DNA from: Odontesthes bonariensis
Taxonomy: Eukaryota > Chordata > Actinopteri > Atheriniformes > Atherinopsidae
Length of the DNA stretch: 64,000 nucleotides
Assembly (NCBI RefSeq): GCF_027942865.1
Contig: NC_134524.1
Coordinates: 25,086,536-25,150,535, forward strand
Reading direction: 5' to 3'
In this document: positions 1 through 10,066 of the stretch, in pieces
Numbering within the stretch: the stretch's first letter is position 1
How the letters are laid out: each line of letters begins with the position of its first letter
Translations under genes and position numbers: made by a program
The notes under the pieces: generated by a model
Databases searched by the model: none
Told to the model about the DNA's origin: nothing
Seen by the model: the letters and a program-made list of their open reading frames with translations, nothing else

Positions 1-369
1 ACACACCAAAGTATTCACACAGGACAGAGACCTTTCATCTGTGGTCAGTGTGGGGCAGCTTTCACTCAATTAGGTAACCTAAAGACACACCAACGTATTC
101 ACACAGGAGAGAAGCCATACAGCTGTGGTCAGTGTGAGGCAGCTTTCACTCAATTATCTAGTCTAAAGACACACCAACATATACACACAGGAGAGAAACC
201 TTTCAGCTGTGGTCAGTGTGGGGCAGCTTTCACTGAATTAGGTAGTCTAAAGACACACCAACGTAGTCACACAGGAGAGAAGCCATACAGCTGTGGTCAG
301 TGTGGGGCAGCTTTCACCAGATTATCTAGTCTAAAGAGACACCAACGTAGTCACACTGCAGAGAAATGA
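1..369 (+). CDS. C2H2 zinc-finger protein, C-terminal part
   Basis: Frame 1 is open from the window edge to TGA at 367-369 (122 residues). It holds the tail of one finger and four complete C2H2 fingers, each C-x2-C-x12-H-x3-H, joined by TGEKP-type linkers (the first is TGQRP). The core CGQCGAAF is repeated and the variable helix differs in each finger. Such proteins bind DNA in the nucleus; target and effector domain cannot be read because the 5' part lies outside the window. There is no internal start, so this is the end of a longer exon. A paralogue with the same finger core and 3' flank lies on the opposite strand at 44196-50064. The family is multicopy in teleosts, so no symbol is given. 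Confidence 0.93.
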   Translation, partial: THQSIHTGQRPFICGQCGAAFTQLGNLKTHQRIHTGEKPYSCGQCEAAFTQLSSLKTHQHIHTGEKPFSCGQCGAAFTELGSLKTHQRSHTGEKPYSCGQCGAAFTRLSSLKRHQRSHTAEK

Positions 370-1175
370 TTGGCTTAATCAACAACAATTTTTACGGCAG
401 ATAAGCAAACATTCACCTGGCAGCTGCAACAGGAACAACCAATCAGAAGCCTTGCCTCTGTTCAGATTAAAAATCTTCTTTGTGGATTACCACCTTCTCT
501 TGTCAGGACTTTAGTTCTGACTGTTCTGTGGGTAGCACATGTTTGAAGAACCATTGAAAGTGCTTTATAATTTGTTGGGATTGCTTTAACTGGGGACGGA
601 TCTCCCGACGTTCAAGACAAACATGGCATCAATTGTGAGTTGATGGACAGAACAAAATGCAGTCTGTTTGAAAGTAGAAACATGTTTATTCTGTTACACT
701 GAACATATTTGTTTTGTTTCAAGTTAAGATCCACAAAGTAGCTTTGCACCAGCTGTGGGTATTTATGTAAACATCTGAAGAAGCAATATATCATTTCAGT
801 TTGATGTGAAGTCGAGCTTTACACTCGTCTGTATTTCATTGTTCTGCATTTCATTAAAGGTCAGATGTTAACTTTTCTCATGCTCTTCATGTTCTTGCTA
901 CACAGATATTTTTGAAGAAAATGTGTGTTTGGTTACGAGGGAAAGTTGACCCTTATCATCTTCCCCAAAGACCCAGAAATCTTTAACGCAATCTGAAAAA
1001 GGTTTGGAGTTGTTCCCTGTACTTCCCAGACAGCTGTATGATGCTGATGACTGAAGCTGAAAGTTAAGGCTGTTCCAACACTAAAAGGGCACGAGGCTCA
1101 ACTTCAAGCTGTGAAACTCTTTCAAATGTCTGTTGTGTTTGAATCAGACGTGTGAACAGATTTTAGTCCAAACTT
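370..1175 (+). repeat. Zinc-finger gene 3' flank, inverted duplicate
   Basis: This non-coding stretch after the zinc-finger stop matches 42775-43531 in inverted orientation with few differences. The match resumes across the zinc-finger stop on the far side of the hAT at 43540-44200. It is the presumed 3' UTR and downstream flank of both zinc-finger genes. ATTAAA at about 853 is a possible polyadenylation signal. No gene is seen. Confidence 0.75.
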
Positions 1176-1438
1176 TGGGTTGAAACTTACTTTTTCAACC
1201 TCCGTAATGATCTGTAAAACTGAAGGTTGTTGAAGAACACAGTGCTGGATCCAAACAATAGTGTAATGTTCCAATTTCACCTCCTGGTGGCAGTGTCGTC
1301 TCACTGGGGATTTCTCATTGGTTCTTTTAAAAGCAGGAATCAACGTCAGATATTCATGATCTGAAGAGAGTGAACTCCTGTGCTTCTGCAGAATACCTGA
1401 GTTTCCTCCAGTTCGACCATGAAGTTAGTGTTTTTCGC

Positions 1439-2800
1439 AATGCTGGTTTGGCAATGGTATTATCCGGGACCTATCCCGGCCCAAACCATCGACCTGGGCT
1501 GCTTGGCCCAAGGGGAAAATAGTTGTAACTAATTTTTGTCACTTATCTTATTCTTGCATTAATATCAATTCAACTGTAGTCTGCATAAATTCACCATTGC
1601 AGCGCAGCCGCCTGCTGCGTCACAGCAGATTAAATAGGTTCTACCATGTAAGGGAATTCTCTCCTCCCAAATGTTTCAGATGGTTTGGGCCATGGCTCGT
1701 CTTTTAAATAACAATGGCGCGAAACAGAGCGCGTCAGTGATGGAGGGTAGAAAGAGGCCAGGTGGAACAGAGAGGGCTAAGCTAAAAAAAAGACAGATGG
1801 CAGCCAAATGTGCCAAATTGACAGATATCTTCTCAAGATAAGCTGGTAGGTTACTGAGAGATATGGATAATAGGCCTGGTTGTGAATTTGATCAAATAGT
1901 CTATAACGTGGCGAACGTTTGCAATGTCAACTCAACTGTCATCTGACAGCTTTTGTTGTTAAATATGTAAAATCTCACAATTTATATGATTTAGAAGTGT
2001 ATTCCTATATTCAAAGAAGAACCGAACACTTTCTTTACATTCCAGTTCTGATGAACAATTAACGCTTTATCACGCTTTATCTCCTCATCAACTGTAGCCT
2101 GCATTCCCACAGGTGCGCACATGTGGTTACTGACGCAATATTAAATAGGGGCGATCACATTTGTTGTTTGATATTTGTTATTAAATGCATCTCAAACATG
2201 CAATTAAAATAAATATAATTATTTAGAAGGGCTGTATGCAAATATTGTACATGGTCTGCGTGCGCAGGGACAGGGGCACCGCGAGCACGTTGGAGTGTTT
2301 AGTTGCCTTTTTTAATTACTGGAGAGTCTGCACCAGCATCATGTTTCATGTTCAAGCCTTCCCCTCCCATATATTATAATGTGAGCTGAGCCCGCTCACG
2401 CCCGTGCAGGGAATAGAGTGTTCTATTTTCAAGTTGCAATGAGCACTTATTCGGACACCGCGCGGGCACGACGCTTTGATGTGAAAGGAAGAATCTGTTT
2501 TCTTGTTGATTTCTATCCATTTCGGACTGAACATGAATACAGGTGCAGACCCGTGCTTGCTGTGTGTAAATGAACCGAACACTTGCTTTACATTCCAGTT
2601 TTCCATTTTTTGACAAGCAGTTTCAAATGTGCTGTCACGGTTATCTCCTCTCCAACTGTAACTGTATTTTTTTTATTGTTATCGATTGTTTTTTTGTTTG
2701 TTTTATCTTTTTTCACGGACTCAAATTCCTCCTCCATATTAGAGTGGCCTGAATTTGAATTAAATTCCCGGACTGAGAAAATGGCCCACCCCGGTCCTGG
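1439..2800. mobile_element. hAT-type DNA transposon, decayed
   Basis: The element lies between exact 8-bp target duplications TTTTTCGC (1431-1438 and 2801-2808). The uninterrupted site is present in the inverted duplicate near 56120. Its ends are loosely inverted: the left reads AATGCTGGTTTGGC and the right, reversed, CCAGGACCGGGGTGGG. At 1740-1841 a 33-residue frame on the plus strand begins MEGRKRPGGTERAKLKKRQ and stops; this resembles the basic start of ZMYM1-like hAT transposases. The catalytic part is missing, so the copy is non-autonomous. Confidence 0.75.
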
Positions 2801-3182
2801 TTTTTCGCCATATATATTTATATTTACACTAACTTACAGATTTAATCTGCTGTAACTCCTGGTTAAATGGAGGTTTTCCTCTTTCTTTAACTGCAGAATT
2901 CCACCGTAATATAATTCTAGTCTAGAAAGAAATAAAATAATAAACTCATATGTCAGCTTTAGTTATTTATAAATGTAGATTGATGATACAAATTGGATGG
3001 AAGCTTTTGGCTCTGGATTAAATGTTTTGGGTTCAGGTGGAACCAAACCAGGTCAGCACCATTATTCCAGAATTCTTTGCATCTTCTTCAGATTTTCTCT
3101 GTGAAAACAGAGACTTCTGAACTGGTGTGGATGCTGCTGGAAAGACCTCTGCTGGTCACTCTGGTAGTTTTCCACATCTGTT

Positions 3183-3408
3183 ATGATGTGTAACCATAGC
3201 AACGGGAAAGTTGTTCACCTGTTGGTGCAGCTAACTGAGCTTCACAAAAGCCCAAGAAATGGCTGGAAAAATACCCCAAATCTGGATGAGCTTAAGAAGA
3301 GATGTCTAGGATGCAGAGCAGGAACAAACTGGAGGAAAAGGAGGAGGAAGTTTAAAGCATTTCTTCCCTCGATCATCAGGGGAAATGTGAGATCACTGGT
3401 GGATAATG
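3183..3408 (+). mobile_element. LINE 5' fragment, start of endonuclease ORF
   Basis: The frame is rich in basic residues and ends in PSIIRGNVRSLVD, which resembles the first conserved strand (the N-x-R-S motif) of LINE apurinic endonucleases. The rest of the element is absent; the match ends at about 3408. A sister copy lies inverted at 55509-55743. The family is not assigned. Confidence 0.5.
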
Positions 3409-3786
3409 CCCCTTTTCCACCGTTTTAAAAATCGACCTCTATGTAAGAACACTGCCCACCTACCGCCACCTGAGTGTGAAAACAAATTGAGTTTGTTTCG
3501 GGCACCCTCTGCTGCTTCCTTCCAGTAGGTATCAGTGTTGGGCTTTGTTTGCGGGAGCCGTGAGTTTCCATTAGTTTCCATTGAACATGGGCCCTAACAA
3601 GGAGCTGGAGAGTCAGGTAACACTTTTTTACTATTGTATGTATAAATTTCCACTCCCTAATGGGTAATATTTCAGTTATGACATTTAGAGTATATTGTGT
3701 TGAAATAAAATTACCTTAAAACGTGCAAGGAAAATCACTAATACTACAACAATGTAGTAGCAGAGAAACTGCCACTGTGTAATCCT

Positions 3787-6556
3787 GATTCAAGATATTT
3801 TTTATTGAAGTTTTCTCAACATAACAAATGTGCAGCGTTTCATAGTCAATACAGAGATATGATTATGGGTATATATCAATCACAGCATGCACAAGTGAGA
3901 TGTACAAGAATACAGAAATAAAAGAATGAAAATAAACCAAATAAAATCAAACGGTGTAAAAAGTAATCCCTCCCATGTCACAGCCAGGTTACTAGTCATA
4001 GCATAAGATCACTGTTATGCCGAAAGCATGACTGAGCCAAAAATGTGCAGCATAGCTGAGCTGTACTCAAGGGCCAAGCCTTTACAGAGTCTGGAATACG
4101 TTTAGGAAGGGGCCCCACACCTTCTGGAACTTCTCATTTGATTGCTGAAGTGAGTATCTTAACCTTCTCCAGTTTTAAGAAGGACACAATGTCTTCCAGC
4201 CATTGCGCATGAGTGGGAGGAAAAGTATCCTTCCACCTGAGCAGAATTGCTCAACGGGCCAGAAGGGAAGCAAAGGATAAAGTGCGTTGCTTTGCTATAG
4301 TTAGCTTTTTCTCCCCTCCCATGACCCCAAACAGAGCAGTCAGTGGGTTTGGTTCTAATTTGATGTTTAGCACCCGAGAAAGTGTCTGAAAAACTTCTCT
4401 CCAATAATTATTAAGGCCTGAGCAGGACCAGTACATATGAATGAGAGAAGCTTCCACATGTTTGCATCTGACACAGTATGGACTAATGTCCGGGTATATG
4501 GAGGACAATTTTGCTTTTGAAATATGAGCCCAGTGTACCACTTTGAACTGAATTAAACCAGTGTTGTTTTTGACAACCATCTTAGATTTAGTCTTAGTCT
4601 TAGTCTTTTGGACTAAAATGCTTATTAGTTTTAGTCACTTCTATATGTGTTAGTTTTAGTCCAGTTTTAGTCGACGAAAAGTCAAAAAGGTTTTAGTCTA
4701 GTTTTAGTCAAAAAAGAGAGAAAAAATAAGTATAGTCTACCTTGTTAAGAAAATAGTATGGTCTTAACTATCAAACAAGCAGAACAAAAATACATAGCTT
4801 ATTAACTGACCCTGTACTAAAGCTTTCTGATTTTTCATTCTGTACTGTGCGTGTGTCCCAACTTTACTGTAAGCGCACTAAACGCACAGGTCCTGGTTAG
4901 GGCTGCACAACGTCACTTGTGGCTTTTAGGCTAAAGCTAGCAGACTCTACGTATAACAGTAACTCGACCTGTTTAACATATCAAGTTACGTGCTGACAGA
5001 ACGTACACACAAAGAGATAACCACATCGTCACTGAATGTAAACATGCTGCTAAAGTAACACAATTGTAATGAATTGACGTTAGCGTAACAAAAGCTAATT
5101 TTAGCCTGAAGCTAGCAGCCCATTTGTGCCAGGAGTATGTGGAAAACGTACTAATGTATTAGCTTACTATGAAATTTATCGATTATGTTAACAGCATTTG
5201 TAACTTACCTTTGAAAAAATATCCCTGTGGCGAGCCTTAAGATGCCGCAGCAGATACTTTTTAGGTTTTAATTGACACACACAATAAGCAGAAATGTCAT
5301 GCATTTTAAACGTCTGACAGATCACCCACTAACATTTTTGTCCATTCTCGTTTTGTCAACGAAAACTCACACATGTCTCGTCATGTTTTCGTCATCAGAC
5401 AGCTATGTTTATCTCGTCACCGTCTCGTTATCGTCATGAAAAAAAGTGCCGTCAACGAAATGATTTCGTCATCGTCATCGTTGACGAAAACAACACTGAA
5501 TTAAACAGTGACGTGCACAGAGGGCTGATGAATTAACCAATTGGAGTATGGAAACCCAAGTATCTTCTCATAAGGAAAAACCTAAGTCCTCCTCCAATGC
5601 TGTTTTGAGCTTATCTGTGGGGGCACTCCGAAGATCCAACAGCTTGCCATAAAAAGCTGAAATGAGCCTCTTTTTAAGTGGATCCATAGAAAGAACAGTG
5701 TCAACAATGGTCGATTCTGCTGCTGTAATGGATCTGGACGCCTGAGAAAGATCAAAATGTCTCGCCTGAAGATACCTGAAAAAATTTGACTTAGGGAGGC
5801 AGAATTTTCTACTCAACTGCTCAAATGAAGCCAAACTGTTGTCTATAAACAGATCTTTAAAACGTACAATACCTTTCCTGTGCCATTCTTGAAAGGCAGA
5901 ATCCTGGCAGGATGGTTTGAAAAGGTAGTTTGATGCAATGGGGCTTAGGAGAGAAAAGCTATGAAAACCGAAATGCTTCCTAAATTGGGCCCAGACTTTT
6001 AGAGAGTGTTTAACCATTGGGTTTCTAATTGGTTTGATTGAGGGAAGTGGAAGTGAGGATCCAAGAAGTGCAAAAATTGATAAGTTATCGTGTGACTGTA
6101 GCTCCATCGCCACCCAGTCAGGTTCAGAATGCAAGGCAGCGCAAGTTAGCAGCCCAATAATACAAGCGAAAGTTTGGAAGGGCCAGACCGCCTGTCGCCT
6201 TGGTCTTTTGAAGATGGATCCTGTTCAAACGTGGTCGTTTACCCTGCCATAAGTATGAAGAAATAACTTAGTCGAGAAGTTGAAAAAAGGATCCAGGGAT
6301 AAAGAGTGGTAAAGCCTGGAAAAGGTACAAAAATTTAGGTAGAATGGTCATTTTGACTGAGTTGATGCGACCCACAAGAGACATTGACAGGGGCGACCAC
6401 TGTGTTAGGGTTTGTTTAGTTTGATTTAACAATGTGATTAAGATTCTCCTGGAAAAGATCTTGATGCTTCTTTGTCACGGATATGCCCAAGTAGGAAAAT
6501 TTGTTGTTCTCAATTTTGAAAGGAAAACCGCTAAGGTCTAAGGCATGTGCTTCATT
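3787..6556 (-). mobile_element. L1-clade LINE, 5'-truncated, with nested hAT
   Basis: Exact 14-bp target duplications CACTGTGTAATCCT (3773-3786 and 6557-6570) bracket this minus-strand element. Reading from 6556, the frame starts inside the reverse transcriptase (KFSYLGISVTKK), passes the L1 thumb-like region with FLYLFQ shifted into another frame, and continues through 6134-5568. It resumes at 4580-4251 after the inserted hAT, with the L1 C-terminal pattern C-x2-C-x3-AS-x2-H-x4-C. Several frameshifts and stops show it is dead. The 3' UTR is the left 450 bp. Confidence 0.85.
4559..5498. mobile_element. hAT-type transposon nested in the L1
   Basis: Terminal inverted repeats CAGTGTTGTTTT(T/C) are flanked by exact 8-bp duplications AATTAAAC (4551-4558 and 5499-5506) inside the L1 C-terminal ORF. 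Many copies of TTAGTC and of CGTCATCG-type motifs lie near the two ends. On the minus strand around 5320-5213 a short exon-like frame with a C/H pattern (CVCQLKPKKYLLRHLKARH) ends at a GTAAG donor and may be a worn BED-type finger. There is no catalytic domain. Confidence 0.85.
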
Positions 6557-6600
6557 CACTGTGTAATCCTAATGACATCTTTGTAACATTTGTTTTATAG

Positions 6601-7627
6601 GTGATAAATACATATTTAACTGTGCTAATGCTCAAGCACAACCAGTGCAATGCCGGTCAAGTTGCCTTCATTGACACTTTTGCAATGACCTCAATCTGGG
6701 CAATGAAGTCAAAAAAAATCAGAAGGCAGTGGACAAATTCAGGCTTGCCAAGTCCCTCCTTAGAGAATCAGGTGTTTTCTTTTCGCTCAACATTGTCAGT
6801 CACTTCATGTTGTTGTTTTTTATTCGATTCAATTCAATTCATTTTTATTTATATAGCGCCAAATACAACAAATGTCATCTCAAGGCACTTAGATAGTAAG
6901 TCCAATTCAAGCCAATTGGAATTCAATTAATTAATAATAATCATAATTCATAAAATACTGATCATAATTCATAAAATTTAAATATAATTAATTAATTAAT
7001 ATGATTTAAATAAAATGTATGCATGTTATCTCACAAATAAGCAACCCTAAGACAGTCAATTCATTCTATGCCAAGCAAATTGTATTAATCTGAACATATT
7101 TGTTTAATATTGTTTGTCTTAACAGATGACCTGAGCAACTATTGTTCTTTTTGTGGGTAGGAGGACCAGGATGGAACCCAAAGGGTAATTTCTATGCTTT
7201 GCCACAAAAAATGAAAAGGAATAGTTTTTACTGTATCAATGTTGCCCAGGTTATTTACAACAATTGATTACTACATTCTTCTGCATCATCGGCATCTACA
7301 GGTACTACTAATACAGGCATCACTTTTGTTGTACTCGTTTTGTGTTGACATGCAAGATTACTTACTTTCCATTGTACATATGCTGTTGAAAATAGTTTTT
7401 TAGCCAGAACTAAACAATTATGTTGGTGAGAAGAAGGAATATTAAAGATATTATAAGTCAATTCATTTAGAGTTATTGTTAGGACACTTTATAATCTAAA
7501 ATGTGCATACCACTACACCTGCCTATTGTCCCAGATTTGCTGTGACGTGTGTCAGAGGTGGTACCACCAGAATTGTGTGGATTGGCCTCCAGTGGATGAG
7601 GAGTTCTTGTGTCCCGCTTGTAAGTAA
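6601..7627 (+). pseudogene. Ulp1-type protease / PHD-finger gene remnant
   Basis: Three exon-like segments with good splice signals and matching phase are seen. Segment 6601-6771 (after TTTTATAG) encodes a Ulp1/C48 protease-like stretch ending in AFIDTFAMTSIW. It then jumps, in another frame, to a basic helix (DKFRLAKSLLRES), so the middle of the protease with its His-Asp-Cys triad is missing. Segment 7126-7184 gives DDLSNYCSFCG followed by TAG at 7158-7160. Segment 7535-7627 gives CCDVCQRWYHQNC and FLCPACK, then TAA. All eight PHD zinc ligands remain. A possible first exon (MGPNKELESQ) is at 3587-3616, with the L1 in the intron. Function is lost because of the deletion and the stop. Such genes occur in many fish copies and may be transposon-borne. 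Confidence 0.75.
6826..6930. repeat. Teleost retroposon tail-like segment
   Basis: A short TTCAATTCAATTC run precedes TTTATTTATATAGCGCC and then CATCTCAAGGCACTT, a combination I recall as a widespread teleost interspersed repeat. It is followed by AT-rich sequence with repeated CATAATTCATAAAAT (6945-6995). The family is not assigned. Confidence 0.45.
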
Positions 7628-9467
7628 TGCTGTCCCATGTTATTTCTTATATTTGTTTTTATATTGTTAAAATGTTTTTTATTATTGATATTTTGGTTTG
7701 TTTTCATAGAAAGCTATTGTGACATGCTTATTGTGAAGGTGTTCAGTGTTCAAAGTGTTTTTCATCACAATAAATTATGTATATGCTCCCAATGATTTTG
7801 TGTGCACATTTCCCAAAAGAAGAGTTGGGGTGAATTTATCACCAGGTAAAAATTACAATATCCTAGTGGGATGATTGTTTTTCTGTTTCTCCCAGCATAA
7901 ATTACCTTTTCAGATTATAGTCAAAGGACTGATACTGATGAGGGGAGTCGTTTTCATGCATGTGCCACCTTCCGGCAGGTGGAAAACCAGGCCTGCCGTG
8001 ATATGCACCCCCTTTGATTTTTTTTTCTGTTAATCCCAGAATCAAATGCTTTTCACAGTAAAAAAAAAAAAAAGACTAGTGTGTTGAACCAGAGTCAGTT
8101 TAGTGCATGTGACAGCTTTACAGTAAGAGTTAAGCAGGGGGTACATGCTGTATCACAGGAGAGGGAACACAAGGCCTGCCATGAAATGCTCCCCATCTGC
8201 ACAATTTTGTTTCTTTGACCTCAGCATTAGGTACTTTTAACTTTATGAATTTGGTGCCAATATATGTATGAGTTTGATAGGTCTGATAACAGATATGTTA
8301 GTGGTGGATGGGGGATTGGTTTATTGTATTTTATCTTATAAAGCAGCAAGAAAAATATATAATTTCTTAAAAACAAGTGTAGCTATTGAATATGAGAATA
8401 TGTCCTTTAATGGTGAGAAACACACAGATGCTATGACTTGTCTATGAGGCATAGATCAAATTACATTTTCATATAGTGATATTCAGGATCAGAAGGCTAT
8501 TGTTTCGACCTACATAGCCTACAGGTTAACACAAATAAAAGCACTTACTTTTGAACCTTGCAACAAAAGCTGGATTCATATTTAAGTCTTGTGAGATCCC
8601 AAGTCAAATATATTCACCTTGTTTTGAAAAATCAAGTCCATTCATTTTGTACTTATGGCTGGGGTTTATATTTTCACAGCGTTCGCTATAACGCGATTTT
8701 GTGTTGAGAAGAACATCGGAACACTCTTTAGACTTTTAAAGACTGAAAGCAACCGATGTTCTTCTCTTCCATCTCCTTCATAAATAATTAAATCGTAGAA
8801 TAGTATGTTCCCCAGCGTTTGTTTAGGCGAAATGCTTCACTTTCTGAACAAACAAGTGGTGCGCGCTCGCTCCCGCGAGGGGGTGCATCTGACGGCAGGG
8901 GTGCCGAATTCGGCAAGCCGCCCCATCGTTTCCGATTGCGGTAGCAAATCCTACGGTACAGCACAGCTCTTTGACCACTACCGCTACAAGTCATACTGAA
9001 AGTGATGGACTGTCTGAGTTTTGAAGGTACTATTTTAACCTGCCTGGATGTCCTTTGTAATTCTTTTTTGCACTGCTGCTTCACTTCTTTTTTTTTTTTT
9101 AGCCTTGAAGATGAGCACAATAAAACACCATCTAAGTGAATTCCCGCATTTGGCTTTAATTTTTGTCATAACAGAGCCCAGCCACACTTGTATATACTTT
9201 TTGCCCCCATATATTTTTCATATTATGGCATTTTATATGCCAAGACCTTTTTTCTCGAAAAAAAAAAAAGATCCATTTCGAGATACCGAAGCTCGTTTTG
9301 TGGCGCTATGGGGCTAATGATGTATTTTCCAAGATGACGGGTTCAGATATTTTGTTAGTTCTGCCAAGTTAAGTTAGTTTTCTCATCACAGCAAAACAGC
9401 GGGAAAAACTGAGGGGCATCCACTGGCTGAAGTGCAGCTCAGTTAGATAGACTCTCTGCCCACGGAT
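7628..9467. other. No gene recognised
   Basis: AT-rich DNA with no supported coding region. Two diverged segments (about 7965-8020 and 8140-8200) share AGGCCTGCC(G/A)TGA-ATGC-CCCC. A 14-bp inverted repeat, GAGAAGAACATCGG and its complement, lies at about 8707-8766. A perfect 14-bp palindrome TGCCGAATTCGGCA lies at about 8901-8916. Confidence 0.5.
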
Positions 9468-9476
9468 GCCACCGTC

Positions 9477-10057
9477 TAGCCTGGCGACGCCATCCTACGT
9501 ACTTCCGCACATAGTCTGGCCAAATCCCCCTACCTCGGTTCGCTCAGTGTTTTGCCAATCAGCAAACAGTTGCGAGTGGTGACGCAGAACTCACGCGCGG
9601 AGTCCATTGTAGTCCATATAATTGTAGTTCAACCGCAGCGGAAATAAACATGGCGACGGAAGAACGCTAGAAGCTATCCATGAAGTTGTCTCAACTCTGG
9701 AGAGCATTACACAATTAAAACGAGAGCAAGAGGAATGCCTCTTCAATATTGTTAGTGGCAAGGATGTCGAAGCTCTCCTTCCAACTGGCTTTGGGAAAAG
9801 TTTGATTTATCAAATGGTACCGGTATAATGAAAGCGGATGTGGGAAGCGTGATTCGCAAGCTAGAGCCTCGCGAGAGTAAGCATGAACCTCGGCGCATAA
9901 CCAACGTCATTTCTAAACATTATGATTGGTTAAGGGAACTCCGTTACTCCAATGAATTTAAGTTGCTGGGTAAGGTCCCGCCCTCCATGGAAACGGATTC
10001 CTCTTGGGTTTTCCCAGACTGTTTGACAGAGTCAACAGTCGGCTTTCGCCCAGGCTA
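9477..10057 (+). mobile_element. Non-autonomous DNA transposon with RecQ-like helicase start
   Basis: The ends TAGCCTGG and CCAGGCTA are inverted and are flanked by exact 9-bp duplications GCCACCGTC (9468-9476 and 10058-10066). A 9-bp duplication is typical of Mutator-like elements, but no transposase remains and the superfamily is open. Inside, an ATG at 9650 starts MATEE; after a 1-nt shift the frame runs to TAA at 9826-9828. It contains REQEECLFNIVSGKDV and LLPTGFGKSLIYQ, the N-terminal motif 0 and Walker A box of RecQ-type DNA helicases. The rest of the helicase is absent. Confidence 0.7.
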
Positions 10058-10066
10058 GCCACCGTC

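Larger units (their letters stand above)
1245..3408 (+). repeat. Inverted duplicate of 55509-56330 (left copy)
   Basis: 1245-1438 and 2809-3408 match 55509-56330 on the other strand, including a LINE 5' fragment. The left copy is interrupted by the hAT at 1439-2800 and the right copy is not. The match stops at about 3408, after the codons for VRSLVD. Confidence 0.75.

Noticed and set aside
8901..8916. TGCCGAATTCGGCA as a cloning-adaptor remnant
   Set aside because: It resembles an EcoRI adaptor by chance; flanks continue smoothly and nothing else looks artificial.
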